From JAQBDA01 sp963709875 (GTDB lineage Bacteria; Chloroflexota; Anaerolineae; Anaerolineales; UBA4823), in assembly GCA_963709875.1 (NCBI GenBank), contig CAVPYB010000012.1, forward strand, positions 635,699 through 699,698: a DNA stretch of 64,000 nt, given 5' to 3'. This document shows, piece by piece, positions 17,554 through 26,661 of this stretch (position 1 is the stretch's first letter; each line of letters opens with the position of its first letter). A program made the position numbers and the translations under genes. The notes beneath the pieces are model-generated. The model saw only the letters and a list, made by a program, of their open reading frames with translations. It was not told where the DNA came from and ran no database searches.

Positions 17554-18938
17554 CCCCCAACCCACGATCGAACGGACACCAGCCTGCTGCGCTGGTCATC
17601 GGCGGAGGCATCGCCGGGATCCAGTCGGCGCTGGACATCGCCGAAGCCGGTTTCAAGGTCTACCTGGTGGAGCGATCTCCCAGCATCGGCGGCAGGATGT
17701 CCCAACTTGACAAGACCTTCCCCACTCTGGACTGCTCATCCTGCATCCTGACCCCACGGATGGTGGATGTCAGCCGCCACCCGAATATCGAGCTGCTGAC
17801 CTACTCCGAAGTCAGCCAGGTGAGCGGGCAGGCAGGGGACTTCCAGGTGCGCATCAAGCGCAAACCGCGCTACGTGGATGCGGATAAATGCCGCGGCTGC
17901 GGTCTGTGCGCACAGGCCTGCCGCCTGAGCGGGCGGGTGAGCGGCGAGCCGGGCAGCGATTTCAACGCCGGGATCGCCAAGCGGGCTGCCATCTATGTGC
18001 CTTTCCCCCAGGCTGTGCCGCTGATCTACACCGTTGACCCGCAGGCCTGCGTCTACCTGACGCGGGGCGTGTGCGGGAAGACCTTCCTGTGTAAGGACGC
18101 CTGTGATGCGGACGCGATCGACTTCAGCCAGACGGAGGAGTATATGGACGTTGAAGTCGAGACCATCGTGGTCGCCACCGGCTTCGATGTCTTCGACGCT
18201 CACCGGCGTCCCGAGCTGGGCTACGGTGTGTACCCCCAGGTGATCACCACGCTGGAGTTCGAGCGGCTGGCGTCGGCTTCCGGCCCTACCGCCGGAAAGA
18301 TTACCCTGAACGGGCAGACGCCGCGCGAGATCGTATTCATCCACTGCGTCGGCTCACGCGACCGCAGCCTGGAGGGGAACGGGGACGAGTGTTCGCCGTC
18401 CTACTGCTCGCGGGTGTGCTGCATGGCAGTTGCCAAACAGGCACACCTGGCACACGACCGCATCCCCGGGGCGAAAGTGACGGTCTTTTATATGGATGTG
18501 CGCGCCTTCGGAAAAGGCTTCGAAGAGTTCTACGACCGTGTGAGGGAGGAAGGCGTGCTCTACCGGCGCGGCAATCCCTCCGAGATCCTCCGCCGGGGGG
18601 AGAAGCTAGTGGTGCGCGCCGAGGACACCCTGCTTGGAGAGCCGGTCGAGCTGGAAGCCGACCTGGTCGTGCTGGCGGTGGGCATGCAGCCCCGGCAGGA
18701 CGCGGCCCAGATGGCAGGGATGCTCGACCTGGAACGCAGTGCAGATGGTTTCTACCAGGAGAGCCACCCCAAGCTGCACACGGTGGAGAGCAATATACCC
18801 GGGGTTTACCTGGCGGGCTGCTGCCAGGGTCCCAAAGACATCCCCGATACGGTGGCGCACGCCAAAGCCGCCGCTTCCGCTGCAATGATCACATTGGCAA
18901 ATTCTCACCCGATAGGAGTCGTACATGCTAACCATTGA
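17550..18938 (+). CDS. HdrA-like flavoprotein, short form without N- and C-terminal domains
   Basis: 462 residues, ATGA overlap. FAD site VIGGGIAGIQSALDIAEAG, FPTLDCSSCILTP, an internal [4Fe-4S] site CRGCGLCAQAC with extra cysteines, then HCVGSRD, YCSRVCCMAVAKQA and AGCCQGPKDIPD. The CHCGxN N-terminal domain and the C-terminal ferredoxin of full HdrA are missing, which resembles QmoA. The third HdrA-like gene (20388) has those ends but lacks the internal cluster, so the two may work together. The end overlaps the next gene by 14 bp. Confidence 0.87.
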   Translation: MTPNPRSNGHQPAALVIGGGIAGIQSALDIAEAGFKVYLVERSPSIGGRMSQLDKTFPTLDCSSCILTPRMVDVSRHPNIELLTYSEVSQVSGQAGDFQVRIKRKPRYVDADKCRGCGLCAQACRLSGRVSGEPGSDFNAGIAKRAAIYVPFPQAVPLIYTVDPQACVYLTRGVCGKTFLCKDACDADAIDFSQTEEYMDVEVETIVVATGFDVFDAHRRPELGYGVYPQVITTLEFERLASASGPTAGKITLNGQTPREIVFIHCVGSRDRSLEGNGDECSPSYCSRVCCMAVAKQAHLAHDRIPGAKVTVFYMDVRAFGKGFEEFYDRVREEGVLYRRGNPSEILRRGEKLVVRAEDTLLGEPVELEADLVVLAVGMQPRQDAAQMAGMLDLERSADGFYQESHPKLHTVESNIPGVYLAGCCQGPKDIPDTVAHAKAAASAAMITLANSHPIGVVHANH

Positions 18939-20073
18939 GAGCCGCCAATTTGCCCGAGAACACGGACTCTACGCCTGCATCCAGTGCGGCAAGTGCACTG
19001 GCGGCTGCCCGATGGCGATCAAAACCCGCCTCAACCCGCGCAACCTGATCTACCGCCTGCTGGTCGCCGGGAACGGGTTCGACCTAGAAGGGATCGAGGA
19101 ACTGTGGGACTGCACCACCTGCAACACCTGCTACAGCCGCTGTCCCAAGCTGGTCAACCCGATGGAGGCGTTCATCGCCCTGCGCAGCGCTATCGTCGAG
19201 AAGGGGCGCGTGCACCCGAACGTCAAGACCGCCCTGGAGAGCACCTTCCGGCACGGCAACCCGCTGACCATGCCGCGTGAAGAGCGCGGGGATTGGGCTG
19301 ACGGGCTGGAGATCAAGCAGAGCGACCAGGAAGCAGAGTACCTGTACTTCGCCGGCTGCACCCCCAGCTACGACCCACGCGTGCAGAAGGTCGCCCAGTC
19401 GCTGGTGAAGCTACTGCAGGGTGCAGGGGTCGATTTCAAAACCCTGGGCGCTGATGAGAGCTGCTGCGGCAGCGAAGTGCGCCGCCTGGGAGAAGAAGGG
19501 CTGTTCGAGATGATCGTCGAGGAAAACCAGGAGCTTTATAAGAGCTTCGGCGTCGAGCGCATGCTCACCACCTCCCCGCATTGCTACAGCACCTTCAAGA
19601 ACGATTACCCCAAGAACGGGCTGCAGGTACAGCATTATACCGAGGTCCTGGCCGGATTGGTCTCTAAAGAGGCTGCCGCAGACGGTGCGCCCAGGCTTTC
19701 ATTTTCCCAGAAATATGCCCGGACGGTAACCTACCACGACCCGTGCTACCTGGGGAAGCACAACCGCATCTTCGATGAGCCGCGCGCGGTGCTGAAAAGC
19801 ATCCCCGGCTTGAAGCTGGTGGAGATGGACCGCAGCCGGGAAAAGAGCCTGTGCTGCGAAGGCGGCGGTGGGCGCATGTGGCTGGAGGGCACCAACCCCG
19901 GCCTGCGCCTGGCTCAGCTGAGGGTCAAAGAAGCGCTGGAAACCGGGGCGGAGGTGCTGGCAACGGCCTGCCCGTTCTGCCTGCTGACCCTCGACGAAGC
20001 GGTCAAGCACCTGAACGCCGAAGACAAGATCCAGGTGCTGGATATCGCCGAGATCGCTGTGGAAGCTTTGTGA
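18925..20073 (+). CDS. HdrCB/HdrD-like iron-sulfur and CCG-domain protein
   Basis: 382 residues. The N-terminal part is HdrC-like, with two [4Fe-4S] motifs (CIQCGKCTGGCP, CTTCNTCYSRCP). The C-terminal part is HdrB-like, with two CCG domains (ADESCCGSEVRRLG, SLCCEGGGGRMWLEG, TACPFCLL). The HdrC-HdrB order in one chain is that of HdrD and of many bacterial quinone- or disulfide-linked reductases. It forms a second potential disulfide-reducing site in this cluster, separate from hdrB at 10445. No membrane anchor is seen. Confidence 0.86.
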   Translation: MLTIESRQFAREHGLYACIQCGKCTGGCPMAIKTRLNPRNLIYRLLVAGNGFDLEGIEELWDCTTCNTCYSRCPKLVNPMEAFIALRSAIVEKGRVHPNVKTALESTFRHGNPLTMPREERGDWADGLEIKQSDQEAEYLYFAGCTPSYDPRVQKVAQSLVKLLQGAGVDFKTLGADESCCGSEVRRLGEEGLFEMIVEENQELYKSFGVERMLTTSPHCYSTFKNDYPKNGLQVQHYTEVLAGLVSKEAAADGAPRLSFSQKYARTVTYHDPCYLGKHNRIFDEPRAVLKSIPGLKLVEMDRSREKSLCCEGGGGRMWLEGTNPGLRLAQLRVKEALETGAEVLATACPFCLLTLDEAVKHLNAEDKIQVLDIAEIAVEAL

Positions 20074-20089
20074 AGGAGAAGTTGCAGCC

Positions 20090-20353
20090 ATGACCTCTCG
20101 AAACCAGAAAAAATGGGAAGACCTGAGCACACCCCAGAGAATATCTGCCGTGCTGCTCGGCATCGCCCAGATCACGCTCCTGGTAGCTGCGCTGCTGGAT
20201 CTTCGCAAGCGCCCGGCAGAGGATATCACCTGGGGTAACAAGCGCATCTGGATCATGATCGCATTCATCAACTACATCGGTCCAATCGCTTATTTCCTGT
20301 TTGGACGGAGAGGAAAGGCGCTGAGCAACGACCAGGTAGTGGAGATTAAATGA
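20090..20353 (+). CDS. Small two-helix membrane protein (PLDc_N-like)
   Basis: 87 residues with two hydrophobic helices (AVLLGIAQITLLVAALLD and MIAFINYIGPIAYFLFG). The second carries the INxIGPIxYFLFGRR signature of the phospholipase-D-nuclease N-terminal (PLDc_N) family, small membrane proteins of unknown role. AAGGAGAAG precedes the start. It is the only membrane protein inside the redox cluster and could be a bystander or an anchor; nothing in the sequence decides this. Confidence 0.75.
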   Translation: MTSRNQKKWEDLSTPQRISAVLLGIAQITLLVAALLDLRKRPAEDITWGNKRIWIMIAFINYIGPIAYFLFGRRGKALSNDQVVEIK

Positions 20354-20387
20354 TCGGCAAGTCATGGATCGCCCGGAGAGTTGAACA

Positions 20388-22127
20388 ATGAGCGTTACCA
20401 AACCCAGGATCGGCGTGTATATCTGTCACTGCGGGATCAATATCTCTGCCACGGTGGACGTCGCCGCAGTTACCCGCCAGGCGATGCAGCTTCCCGGGGT
20501 GGTGGTCGCCCGGGATTACACCTATATGTGCTCCGACCCCGGTCAGGTGCTGATCAAAAATGATATCAAGGAGCACAACCTGGACCGGGTGGTGGTGGCT
20601 TCCTGTTCGCCGCGCATGCACGAGCTGACCTTCCGCGCGGCGGTCGCCGAGGCAGACCTGAATCCCTACTGCTTCGAGATGGCGAATATCCGCGAGCAGT
20701 GCTCCTGGGTGCACCCCAACGAACCGGATACCACCCGCAAAGCCTTCGACCTGGTGGCGGCTGCGGTCGCCAAAGCCAGCCGGCTGGAGCCGCTGCAGGT
20801 ACGCCAGGTGCCGGTGACCCCGGCTGCGCTGGTGATCGGCGGGGGTATTGCCGGGATGCAGGCAGCCCTGGATATCGCCGAGGCGGGTTTCGATGTCGCA
20901 CTGGTCGAGCAATCCGATACTCTTGGAGGTCAAAGCGCCAGGCTGCACCGGACCTTCCCATCCCTGGAGCCAGTGGCGGAATTCATCCAGCCGCTGGTCG
21001 AGCGCGTTGAGAACCACCCCCGCGTCAGGGTGATGACCGAGGCCAGGGTGACCGAGGTCGGCGGCTACATGGGCAACTTCCAGGTGCAGGTGCGCCAGGG
21101 CGACCAGACGCACGCGGTCGCTGCCGGGACGATCATCGTAGCGACCGGCTTCGAGACCTTCGACCCGCAGCGCAGACCGGAGCTGGGCTACAAGCAATAT
21201 CCCGAAGTGATCACCACGATGGAATTCGAGCAGCTGGCAGCCAATGGGCTGGGCAGCAACGGCAGCGCGCCGCGGGAGGTGGTCTTCATCCAGTGCGTCG
21301 GCTCGCGCGACCAGAGCGTCGGCAACCCGTACTGCTCACGGGTGTGCTGCATGGTGACCGCCCGGCAGGCTCATCTGGTGAGCCAGACGCTGCCGGATGC
21401 CCGGGTGACGGTTTTCTACATGGATATGCGCGCCTACGGCAAAGGCTTCGAGGAATATTACGACCGGCTGCGGGAAGACGGCGTGCTTTACCGGCGCGGC
21501 AACCCCTCCGAGATCACCCGCAATGGCGAGCGGCTGCTGGTGCGAGCGGAGGACACCCTGCTGGGAGAGTGGGTAGAAGTCGAAGCCGACCTGGTCGTGC
21601 TGGCGGTCGGCATGGAGCCGCGCCCGGACAGCGCCGAGATCGCCGGGCTGCTCAAGCTCTCCCGCTCGTCGGACGGCTTCCTGATGGAAGCCCACCCCAA
21701 GCTGCGCCCGGTGGAGACTTCCATGGCGGGCGTCTTCCTGGCGGGCTGCTGCCAGGGACCGAAAGATATCAGCGACACAGCTGCCCAGGCGCGGGCGGCG
21801 GCATCGGCGGCGATGATCCCGCTGATGCGCGGCCAGGTGCAGATCGAAGCGACAACATCGTTTGTCATCGAGGAATTGTGCGCCGGCTGCGGGCAATGTG
21901 CGGAAGTGTGCACCTTCGGCGCCCTGTCGCTGCACCCGGTGCGGGGCGTGATGACCGTCAACCCGGTGCTGTGCCAGGGCTGCGGGGCGTGTGCGGCGAC
22001 CTGCCCATCCGGGGCAATCAACATCCACCATTTTACTTTCGAGCAGTTCATGAACCAGATCGAGGCGCTGACCGACTGGCACCTAGAAATCCCCGATCTG
22101 GTGGCAGCGGAGCCAGTGCAGCCGTAA
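20388..22127 (+). CDS. HdrA-like flavoprotein with N-terminal CHCG domain and C-terminal ferredoxin
   Basis: 579 residues. N-terminal domain begins GVYICHCGINISATVDV and contains VASCSPRMHE and REQCSWVHP. The FAD site is VIGGGIAGMQAALDIAEAG, followed by QCVGSRD, YCSRVCCMVTARQA, AGCCQGPKDISD and a C-terminal 2x[4Fe-4S] ferredoxin (CAGCGQCAEVC, CQGCGACAATCP). The cluster usually inserted after the FAD site is absent. The C-terminal sequence of this protein and the short HdrA at 17550 are closely similar over the shared part, suggesting duplication. Confidence 0.88.
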   Translation: MSVTKPRIGVYICHCGINISATVDVAAVTRQAMQLPGVVVARDYTYMCSDPGQVLIKNDIKEHNLDRVVVASCSPRMHELTFRAAVAEADLNPYCFEMANIREQCSWVHPNEPDTTRKAFDLVAAAVAKASRLEPLQVRQVPVTPAALVIGGGIAGMQAALDIAEAGFDVALVEQSDTLGGQSARLHRTFPSLEPVAEFIQPLVERVENHPRVRVMTEARVTEVGGYMGNFQVQVRQGDQTHAVAAGTIIVATGFETFDPQRRPELGYKQYPEVITTMEFEQLAANGLGSNGSAPREVVFIQCVGSRDQSVGNPYCSRVCCMVTARQAHLVSQTLPDARVTVFYMDMRAYGKGFEEYYDRLREDGVLYRRGNPSEITRNGERLLVRAEDTLLGEWVEVEADLVVLAVGMEPRPDSAEIAGLLKLSRSSDGFLMEAHPKLRPVETSMAGVFLAGCCQGPKDISDTAAQARAAASAAMIPLMRGQVQIEATTSFVIEELCAGCGQCAEVCTFGALSLHPVRGVMTVNPVLCQGCGACAATCPSGAINIHHFTFEQFMNQIEALTDWHLEIPDLVAAEPVQP

Positions 22128-22172
22128 GCCTGCGGAGAATCCCTTATTATCGATACCAAGGAAGGTGAAACT

Positions 22173-23171
22173 ATGTCCGAAGCCTGGATGATCCACACCC
22201 ATGGCAACCCACTGGATACCATACGCCAGCTTTTGAAGGACCTGTGGCAAGGGTCCGGCCTGCAGGGTATGCTGGTGCCCACCTACCATGACGGGGAAGA
22301 CGAGTCCGCGCCGCGCATCATAGAACATATCGAAGAGCTCGCCGGTGCAGACCCGTGCGTGCCGCTCATGCCGGTCAACGCCAGCAAGCTGGTCCTGGAA
22401 CGAGCCCGGCAGAATCCGACCGGGCGCTATGCGGCTGTACTGCGCTCGTGTGAAGCGCGCGCCCTGAGCGAGGTAGCCCGCCGCGAAGCCCTGGGCCTGG
22501 ACAACTGGCTGGTCATCGGCATAGACTGCCTGGCCAGCTACGACGAGCAGGACTTCGACTGGCGCGTGCAGAAGGCAGGCTCGATCGAGCAGGTCTCACG
22601 AGAGAACCTAGGCCACGCTCGCCAGGGCGGCATCGCCCTGCACCGCTTCCGCAACGCCTGCCAGATGTGCACCTCCCCCGAAGCCAGCAGCGCCGACGTA
22701 TGCATCGGTCTGCTGGGTCTGCCGGTGAAGCAGGTGCTGCTGGTGCGCGCCAAAGACCGGGAGACCGCCGAGAGCCTGAATCTGGATGGGATCACAGACG
22801 ACATTGCACCGCCGACGCTGGTTTTCCAGCAGGAACGGGTGATCAAAACGCTCAAGGAGCGCCGACTGCGCACCCTGGAGCGGATGGTGCAAGATTTGAG
22901 CGCCGAGGTCCCTGAGGGGATCGACGAGCTGGTCGCGCACCTGCAGGAATGCAGCCCCTGCCAGGAGTGCCTGGCAGCCTGCCCAATCTTCTCCTCCGAG
23001 ATCGCCACGACCGGCAGTGCGCAGGATATCACGCACGAAGCGGCGGTGCGCTGGCTTTTATCCTGCGTATCCTGCGGCATGTGCGAGCAAGCCTGCCCCG
23101 ACCACATGCCCCTGGCGGCGATCTTCCGCCGCATCAGCGAGGAGCTGAAGGAAGATGTTGTGCCAGCCTGA
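22173..23171 (+). CDS. FrhB/FdhB-like iron-sulfur protein, copy 2
   Basis: 332 residues. Same family as 16444: AAVLRSCEARALSEVARR, IGIDCLASYDE, RNACQMCTSPE, then two C-terminal [4Fe-4S] motifs (CSPCQECLAACP and CVSCGMCEQACP). It directly follows an HdrA-like gene, as copy 1 follows the fusion HdrA and mvhD. GAAGGTGA lies ahead of the ATG. Expected to carry FAD and pass electrons to the neighbouring HdrA; its two-electron donor is unknown. Confidence 0.78.
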   Translation: MSEAWMIHTHGNPLDTIRQLLKDLWQGSGLQGMLVPTYHDGEDESAPRIIEHIEELAGADPCVPLMPVNASKLVLERARQNPTGRYAAVLRSCEARALSEVARREALGLDNWLVIGIDCLASYDEQDFDWRVQKAGSIEQVSRENLGHARQGGIALHRFRNACQMCTSPEASSADVCIGLLGLPVKQVLLVRAKDRETAESLNLDGITDDIAPPTLVFQQERVIKTLKERRLRTLERMVQDLSAEVPEGIDELVAHLQECSPCQECLAACPIFSSEIATTGSAQDITHEAAVRWLLSCVSCGMCEQACPDHMPLAAIFRRISEELKEDVVPA

Positions 23172-23204
23172 AAGGATAGACCCTAACCAGACGCGGAGAA
23201 CGAT

Positions 23205-23642
23205 ATGCCCCTGAGAGTACAGACCGACCCACAGCGCATCGAGCCAATCCTGCGCCTGATCTTCTCCCAGCCGCGCCCGCCGGTCGCCCGCTGCCGCCTG
23301 CTCAGCTCGGGTTTCGGACCCGGGCATATGCTCAAGGCTGAGGCGGAACTGACCGGAAGCAAGGCTTGCCTGGGCTGCGGCTGCTGTATGGATGCCTGCC
23401 CGGTGCTGGCGCGCGACCCCAAACGCAAACTGCGCAGCGAGTCGCGCACTTCGATGGCACTGGAGACACTGATAGGCGAGGACTGCGACCGCTGCGGCAA
23501 CTGCGCCCTGGCCTGCCCACAGGTGGACCCGAGCATCAAGCACTTCCTGGTGCAGACCCATCTGGCCGAAGGGATGGCAGAACTGCTCGAGAAAGCCAGC
23601 AGCGATGAGCTATTCGTGCTCGATCTCGTTTTAAGCGGGTGA
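23205..23642 (+). CDS. Small dicluster [4Fe-4S] protein
   Basis: 145 residues. Two [4Fe-4S] motifs, CLGCGCCMDACP and CDRCGNCALACP, separated by about 40 residues, as in HdrC or fumarate-reductase-type iron-sulfur subunits. The N-terminal 45 residues have no recognised motif. It stands next to an FrdB-like gene and may be an HdrC-like wire between the HdrA-like proteins and the FrdA/FrdB-like pair. Function inferred from context only. Confidence 0.78.
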   Translation: MPLRVQTDPQRIEPILRLIFSQPRPPVARCRLLSSGFGPGHMLKAEAELTGSKACLGCGCCMDACPVLARDPKRKLRSESRTSMALETLIGEDCDRCGNCALACPQVDPSIKHFLVQTHLAEGMAELLEKASSDELFVLDLVLSG

Positions 23643-23649
23643 AACTATC

Positions 23650-24315
23650 ATGGCCAAGATCTATATATACAACCAACGATACGAAGTCCCGGACGACCTG
23701 ACCATATTGAGAGCCTTCGAGTGGGCCGGCTATACCCTGACCCGCGGTGTGGGCTGCCGGGGTGGATTCTGCGGGGCCTGCGGCACCGTTTACCGCCACA
23801 CAGACGACCACAAGCTGCACTTTGCCCTGGCCTGCCAGACGGTGATCGAGCCCGGCATGGTCCTTGGACCGATCCCCTTCTTCCCGGCACAGCGAGCGCA
23901 CTACGATCTGGCCGCGCTGCAGCCAGCAGGCGAGACCCTTCTGGAGCTCTACCCTGAGCTAGTGCGCTGCTACGGCTGCAACACCTGCACCAAAGCCTGC
24001 CCGCAGGAGCTGGATGTGCTCGGCTATATCTCCGCTGCGCTGCGCGGCGACCTGACCACGCTGGCAGACGAATCGTTCGACTGCATCCTATGCGGTCTGT
24101 GCGTGGCGCGCTGCCCGGCGGAGATCGTGCCGCCCAACGTGGCGCTGCTCGGACGGCGGCTGTACGGCAGCTACCTGGCGCCGCGCGCCGGGCACCTGCG
24201 CCAGCGGGTGGAGGAGATTGCCAGCGGGCTGTACCAGGCAGAGCTGGATGAGCTGAAAGCCCTGCCCCTGGACGAGCTAAAGAGCCGCTACAACCAGCGT
24301 GTGATCGAGAATTAG
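23650..24315 (+). CDS. FrdB/SdhB-like iron-sulfur protein ([2Fe-2S] plus two cluster sites)
   Basis: 221 residues. The N-terminal ferredoxin-like domain holds a [2Fe-2S] site (C36, C41, C44, C62); two further motifs follow (CYGCNTCTKACP and CILCGLCVARCP). Layout is that of fumarate reductase/succinate dehydrogenase iron-sulfur subunits and of the front part of thiol:fumarate reductase TfrB, but the CCG domain of TfrB is absent. That role could be filled by the separate CCG proteins at 10445 and 18925. Likely partner: the FrdA-like flavoprotein at 26662. Confidence 0.82.
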   Translation: MAKIYIYNQRYEVPDDLTILRAFEWAGYTLTRGVGCRGGFCGACGTVYRHTDDHKLHFALACQTVIEPGMVLGPIPFFPAQRAHYDLAALQPAGETLLELYPELVRCYGCNTCTKACPQELDVLGYISAALRGDLTTLADESFDCILCGLCVARCPAEIVPPNVALLGRRLYGSYLAPRAGHLRQRVEEIASGLYQAELDELKALPLDELKSRYNQRVIEN

Positions 24316-24316
24316 C

Positions 24317-25426
24317 ATGGACTTCGATTTCCCTGCCGACATTATTATGCTGCGCGATATGCTGAGGCGTTTCGTGCAGAAAGAAGCCCGCCCGCTGGAG
24401 ATGAAGTATTTCACCGGCGGCAGGCTCGAACCCGAAGAGCGAGCCCGCCTGCGTCAGTCGATCGAGCAGATGGGGCTGTGGGGGCTGACCGCGCCGGAGG
24501 AATTCGGCGGAGGCGGCCTGGATACGACCAGCGCGTGCCTGATCGAGGAAGAGCTGGGCAAGACCTTCATCCCGCTCGACATTGGCGAGCTCCCGCTGCC
24601 GCTGTATGCCTGCTCTGAAGAACAGGCCACCCAGTACCTGGAACCGGTGCTGATGGGTGAAAGGCGAGCGATCATCGCGGCCCGCGAGCCGGGAGCGGAC
24701 GGGCACCAGCCCGACTGTTGGGGTACCAGCGCCGCTCTCGAGAACGGCGGCTACCGGGTCAGCGGGCACAAATCGCTGAGCGCCTTGCCCGAGGCGGGCG
24801 ATTTCCTGATCCTTTACGCCCACCTCCCACAGGGCTTGAGCGCCTTATTGGTCGATGCAGACCTACCGGGCCTGACGATCCGCCAGGACGACAGCCCGCT
24901 GGCCGTGCTGGAAGACTGCCGCCTGCCCGCCGGGGCATTGCTCGGCGAAGCGGGGAGCGCTCTGCAGTTGGGCGCCGCCACCGCTCCCCATCTGTGGATC
25001 AGGATGGGGGCGCGCTATATTGGCATCGTAGAGCGGCTGCTGGAGATGGCCGGCGAGCACGCCCGGGATTGGGTCTCACACGGTGCAGCGCTGGCGGTGC
25101 GCCCCGCCATCCAGGAGATGCTGGCAGAGATGCGCACCGACCTGGAGAGCGCGCGCTGGCTGGTTTACCACGCCGCCTGGCTGGCAGACAGCGGATCCGC
25201 GGAGGCATTGCGCTCACCCGCCGCCCAGGTGCGCCTGGCAACCGGGGGGATGCTGCAGCGTGCGGTCGACCGCACGACGATGATCTTCTGCGGACCGGGC
25301 ACGTCGCCCCAGATCGAGCCGCAGCGCATGGTGCGCAGCGTGGTGCCCTATGATGCGCTCCAGCTCGCCATGCAGCAGGCGCGCCTGGTCATTGCTGCGG
25401 AAGAACTCAACCGGGAAGCAGGATAA
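24317..25426 (+). CDS. Acyl-CoA dehydrogenase homologue lacking the usual catalytic glutamate
   Basis: 369 residues, two bases after the previous stop. Acyl-CoA dehydrogenase fold: N-terminal helices (WGLTAPEEFGGGGLDT), a middle beta domain (GGYRVSGHKSLSALPEAGDFLI) and C-terminal helices with the flavin contact MIFCGPGTSPQIEPQRMVRSV. Aligning that stretch to medium-chain enzymes puts Gln where the catalytic Glu of the YEGT motif should be (RSVVPYDALQLAMQQARL). I also see no Glu at the alternative isovaleryl-type position. It may be inactive as a standard dehydrogenase or have another role. It is set between iron-sulfur genes rather than with beta-oxidation genes or etfAB. Confidence 0.8.
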   Translation: MDFDFPADIIMLRDMLRRFVQKEARPLEMKYFTGGRLEPEERARLRQSIEQMGLWGLTAPEEFGGGGLDTTSACLIEEELGKTFIPLDIGELPLPLYACSEEQATQYLEPVLMGERRAIIAAREPGADGHQPDCWGTSAALENGGYRVSGHKSLSALPEAGDFLILYAHLPQGLSALLVDADLPGLTIRQDDSPLAVLEDCRLPAGALLGEAGSALQLGAATAPHLWIRMGARYIGIVERLLEMAGEHARDWVSHGAALAVRPAIQEMLAEMRTDLESARWLVYHAAWLADSGSAEALRSPAAQVRLATGGMLQRAVDRTTMIFCGPGTSPQIEPQRMVRSVVPYDALQLAMQQARLVIAAEELNREAG

Positions 25427-25447
25427 GCCTGCGCCCAGAGGTGCCTG

Positions 25448-26536
25448 ATGCAGGTCAGCCAATTACTCGAGGTCCAGAACGGGGATGCGCTGCAAGCGCT
25501 GCGCTCTTTCCTGACCGGCTGGTGGGAGCAGTACCAGCCGGAGGCATTGCTGGCCCCGGTCGAAGATCCAGGGGGGACTACCATTGTCTCGCAGCTCATC
25601 GAGGATCCGGCCGACCTGAGGCGGGTGAACCCCTTCGCCCCATTGATGACCTGCAATGCTGCCCGGAGCGCATATGACCTGCAGCAAAACGGCCGCAGCA
25701 GGATGGCGGCCATCCTGCGCCCCTGCGAGGTGCGCTCGTACGCGGAGCTGCTCAAGCGCGGGCGCCCACTGACGCCCCACCCGGCCGAACCTGACGACCT
25801 CCAGGACGGGCGCATGCTGATCTTCGGCGTGGACTGCATGGGCACGTACTCGCACAAATTTTTCGACAAGAAGCTCAAAGACCTGAGCCTGCCCGAGCTG
25901 ACCCAGGCCACCTTAAAAAATGCCTCGGCGGGCGGCTTCCGGCAGCAAAACCTGCGCCAGGCCTGCCAGACCTGCGACTGGCCTGCCCCCTGGGGAGCGG
26001 ATGTGGTGATCGGCACAGTCGGCGTTGATAGCGATCGATACCTGCTGCTGCTGGCGCGCGGGGAGACCGGCAAGCGCTGCCTGAAAGCGAGCAGGCTGGC
26101 TGCCTCCACGGCCGCGGTACACCAACTCAGCCACCGCGAGACCATCGTGAGCGCTGTGGCGGAGGCACGCGCCGGGGTGCGTAAAGGGCTGCTGGCGACC
26201 ACCGCCTACCACAACCGCTTCGACGAGCTGGGCAGCATCCTGGGCTGGTTCGCCACCTGCTCGCTGTGCGGTGACTGCCTGCAGGCCTGCCCGACCTACT
26301 TTGGCGAGTTCGACCCGCCTACCGACGGCGGCCGCCGTCCGGCGGGAGCCCTGGCGAACATGGTGCTGCTCAGCCGCTGGCTGGCATCCTGCTCCGGCTG
26401 CGGCATGTGCGAGGAGAACTGCGAGCGCAGCGTGCCACTGACCCTGCTGGTCTCCGCCCTCAGCCACCGCATCCGGGAGGAGAACGACTATATCACCGGC
26501 AGCCCGGACCAGCCGCCGCCCTGGGCAGGCGATTGA
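25448..26536 (+). CDS. FrhB/FdhB-like iron-sulfur protein, copy 3
   Basis: 362 residues, the third family member in the cluster. AAILRPCEVRSYAELLKRG, FGVDCMGTYSHKF and RQACQTCDWPAP match copies 1 and 2; C-terminal clusters are CSLCGDCLQACP and CSGCGMCEENCERS, the last lacking the usual Cys-Pro. It lies between the acyl-CoA dehydrogenase homologue and the FrdA-like gene and could feed electrons to either. Confidence 0.77.
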   Translation: MQVSQLLEVQNGDALQALRSFLTGWWEQYQPEALLAPVEDPGGTTIVSQLIEDPADLRRVNPFAPLMTCNAARSAYDLQQNGRSRMAAILRPCEVRSYAELLKRGRPLTPHPAEPDDLQDGRMLIFGVDCMGTYSHKFFDKKLKDLSLPELTQATLKNASAGGFRQQNLRQACQTCDWPAPWGADVVIGTVGVDSDRYLLLLARGETGKRCLKASRLAASTAAVHQLSHRETIVSAVAEARAGVRKGLLATTAYHNRFDELGSILGWFATCSLCGDCLQACPTYFGEFDPPTDGGRRPAGALANMVLLSRWLASCSGCGMCEENCERSVPLTLLVSALSHRIREENDYITGSPDQPPPWAGD

Positions 26537-26661
26537 GATAGGACTTACACAGCTGGCGGGAGGTTGGGGGGTGATTTGGCGGGCGGCGCCCGCCCTAACA
26601 CACCCTTAGCCCCCTGACCGGTGGAACTCCTATGAGATTATCTACAGCTACAGAGGTGTTC

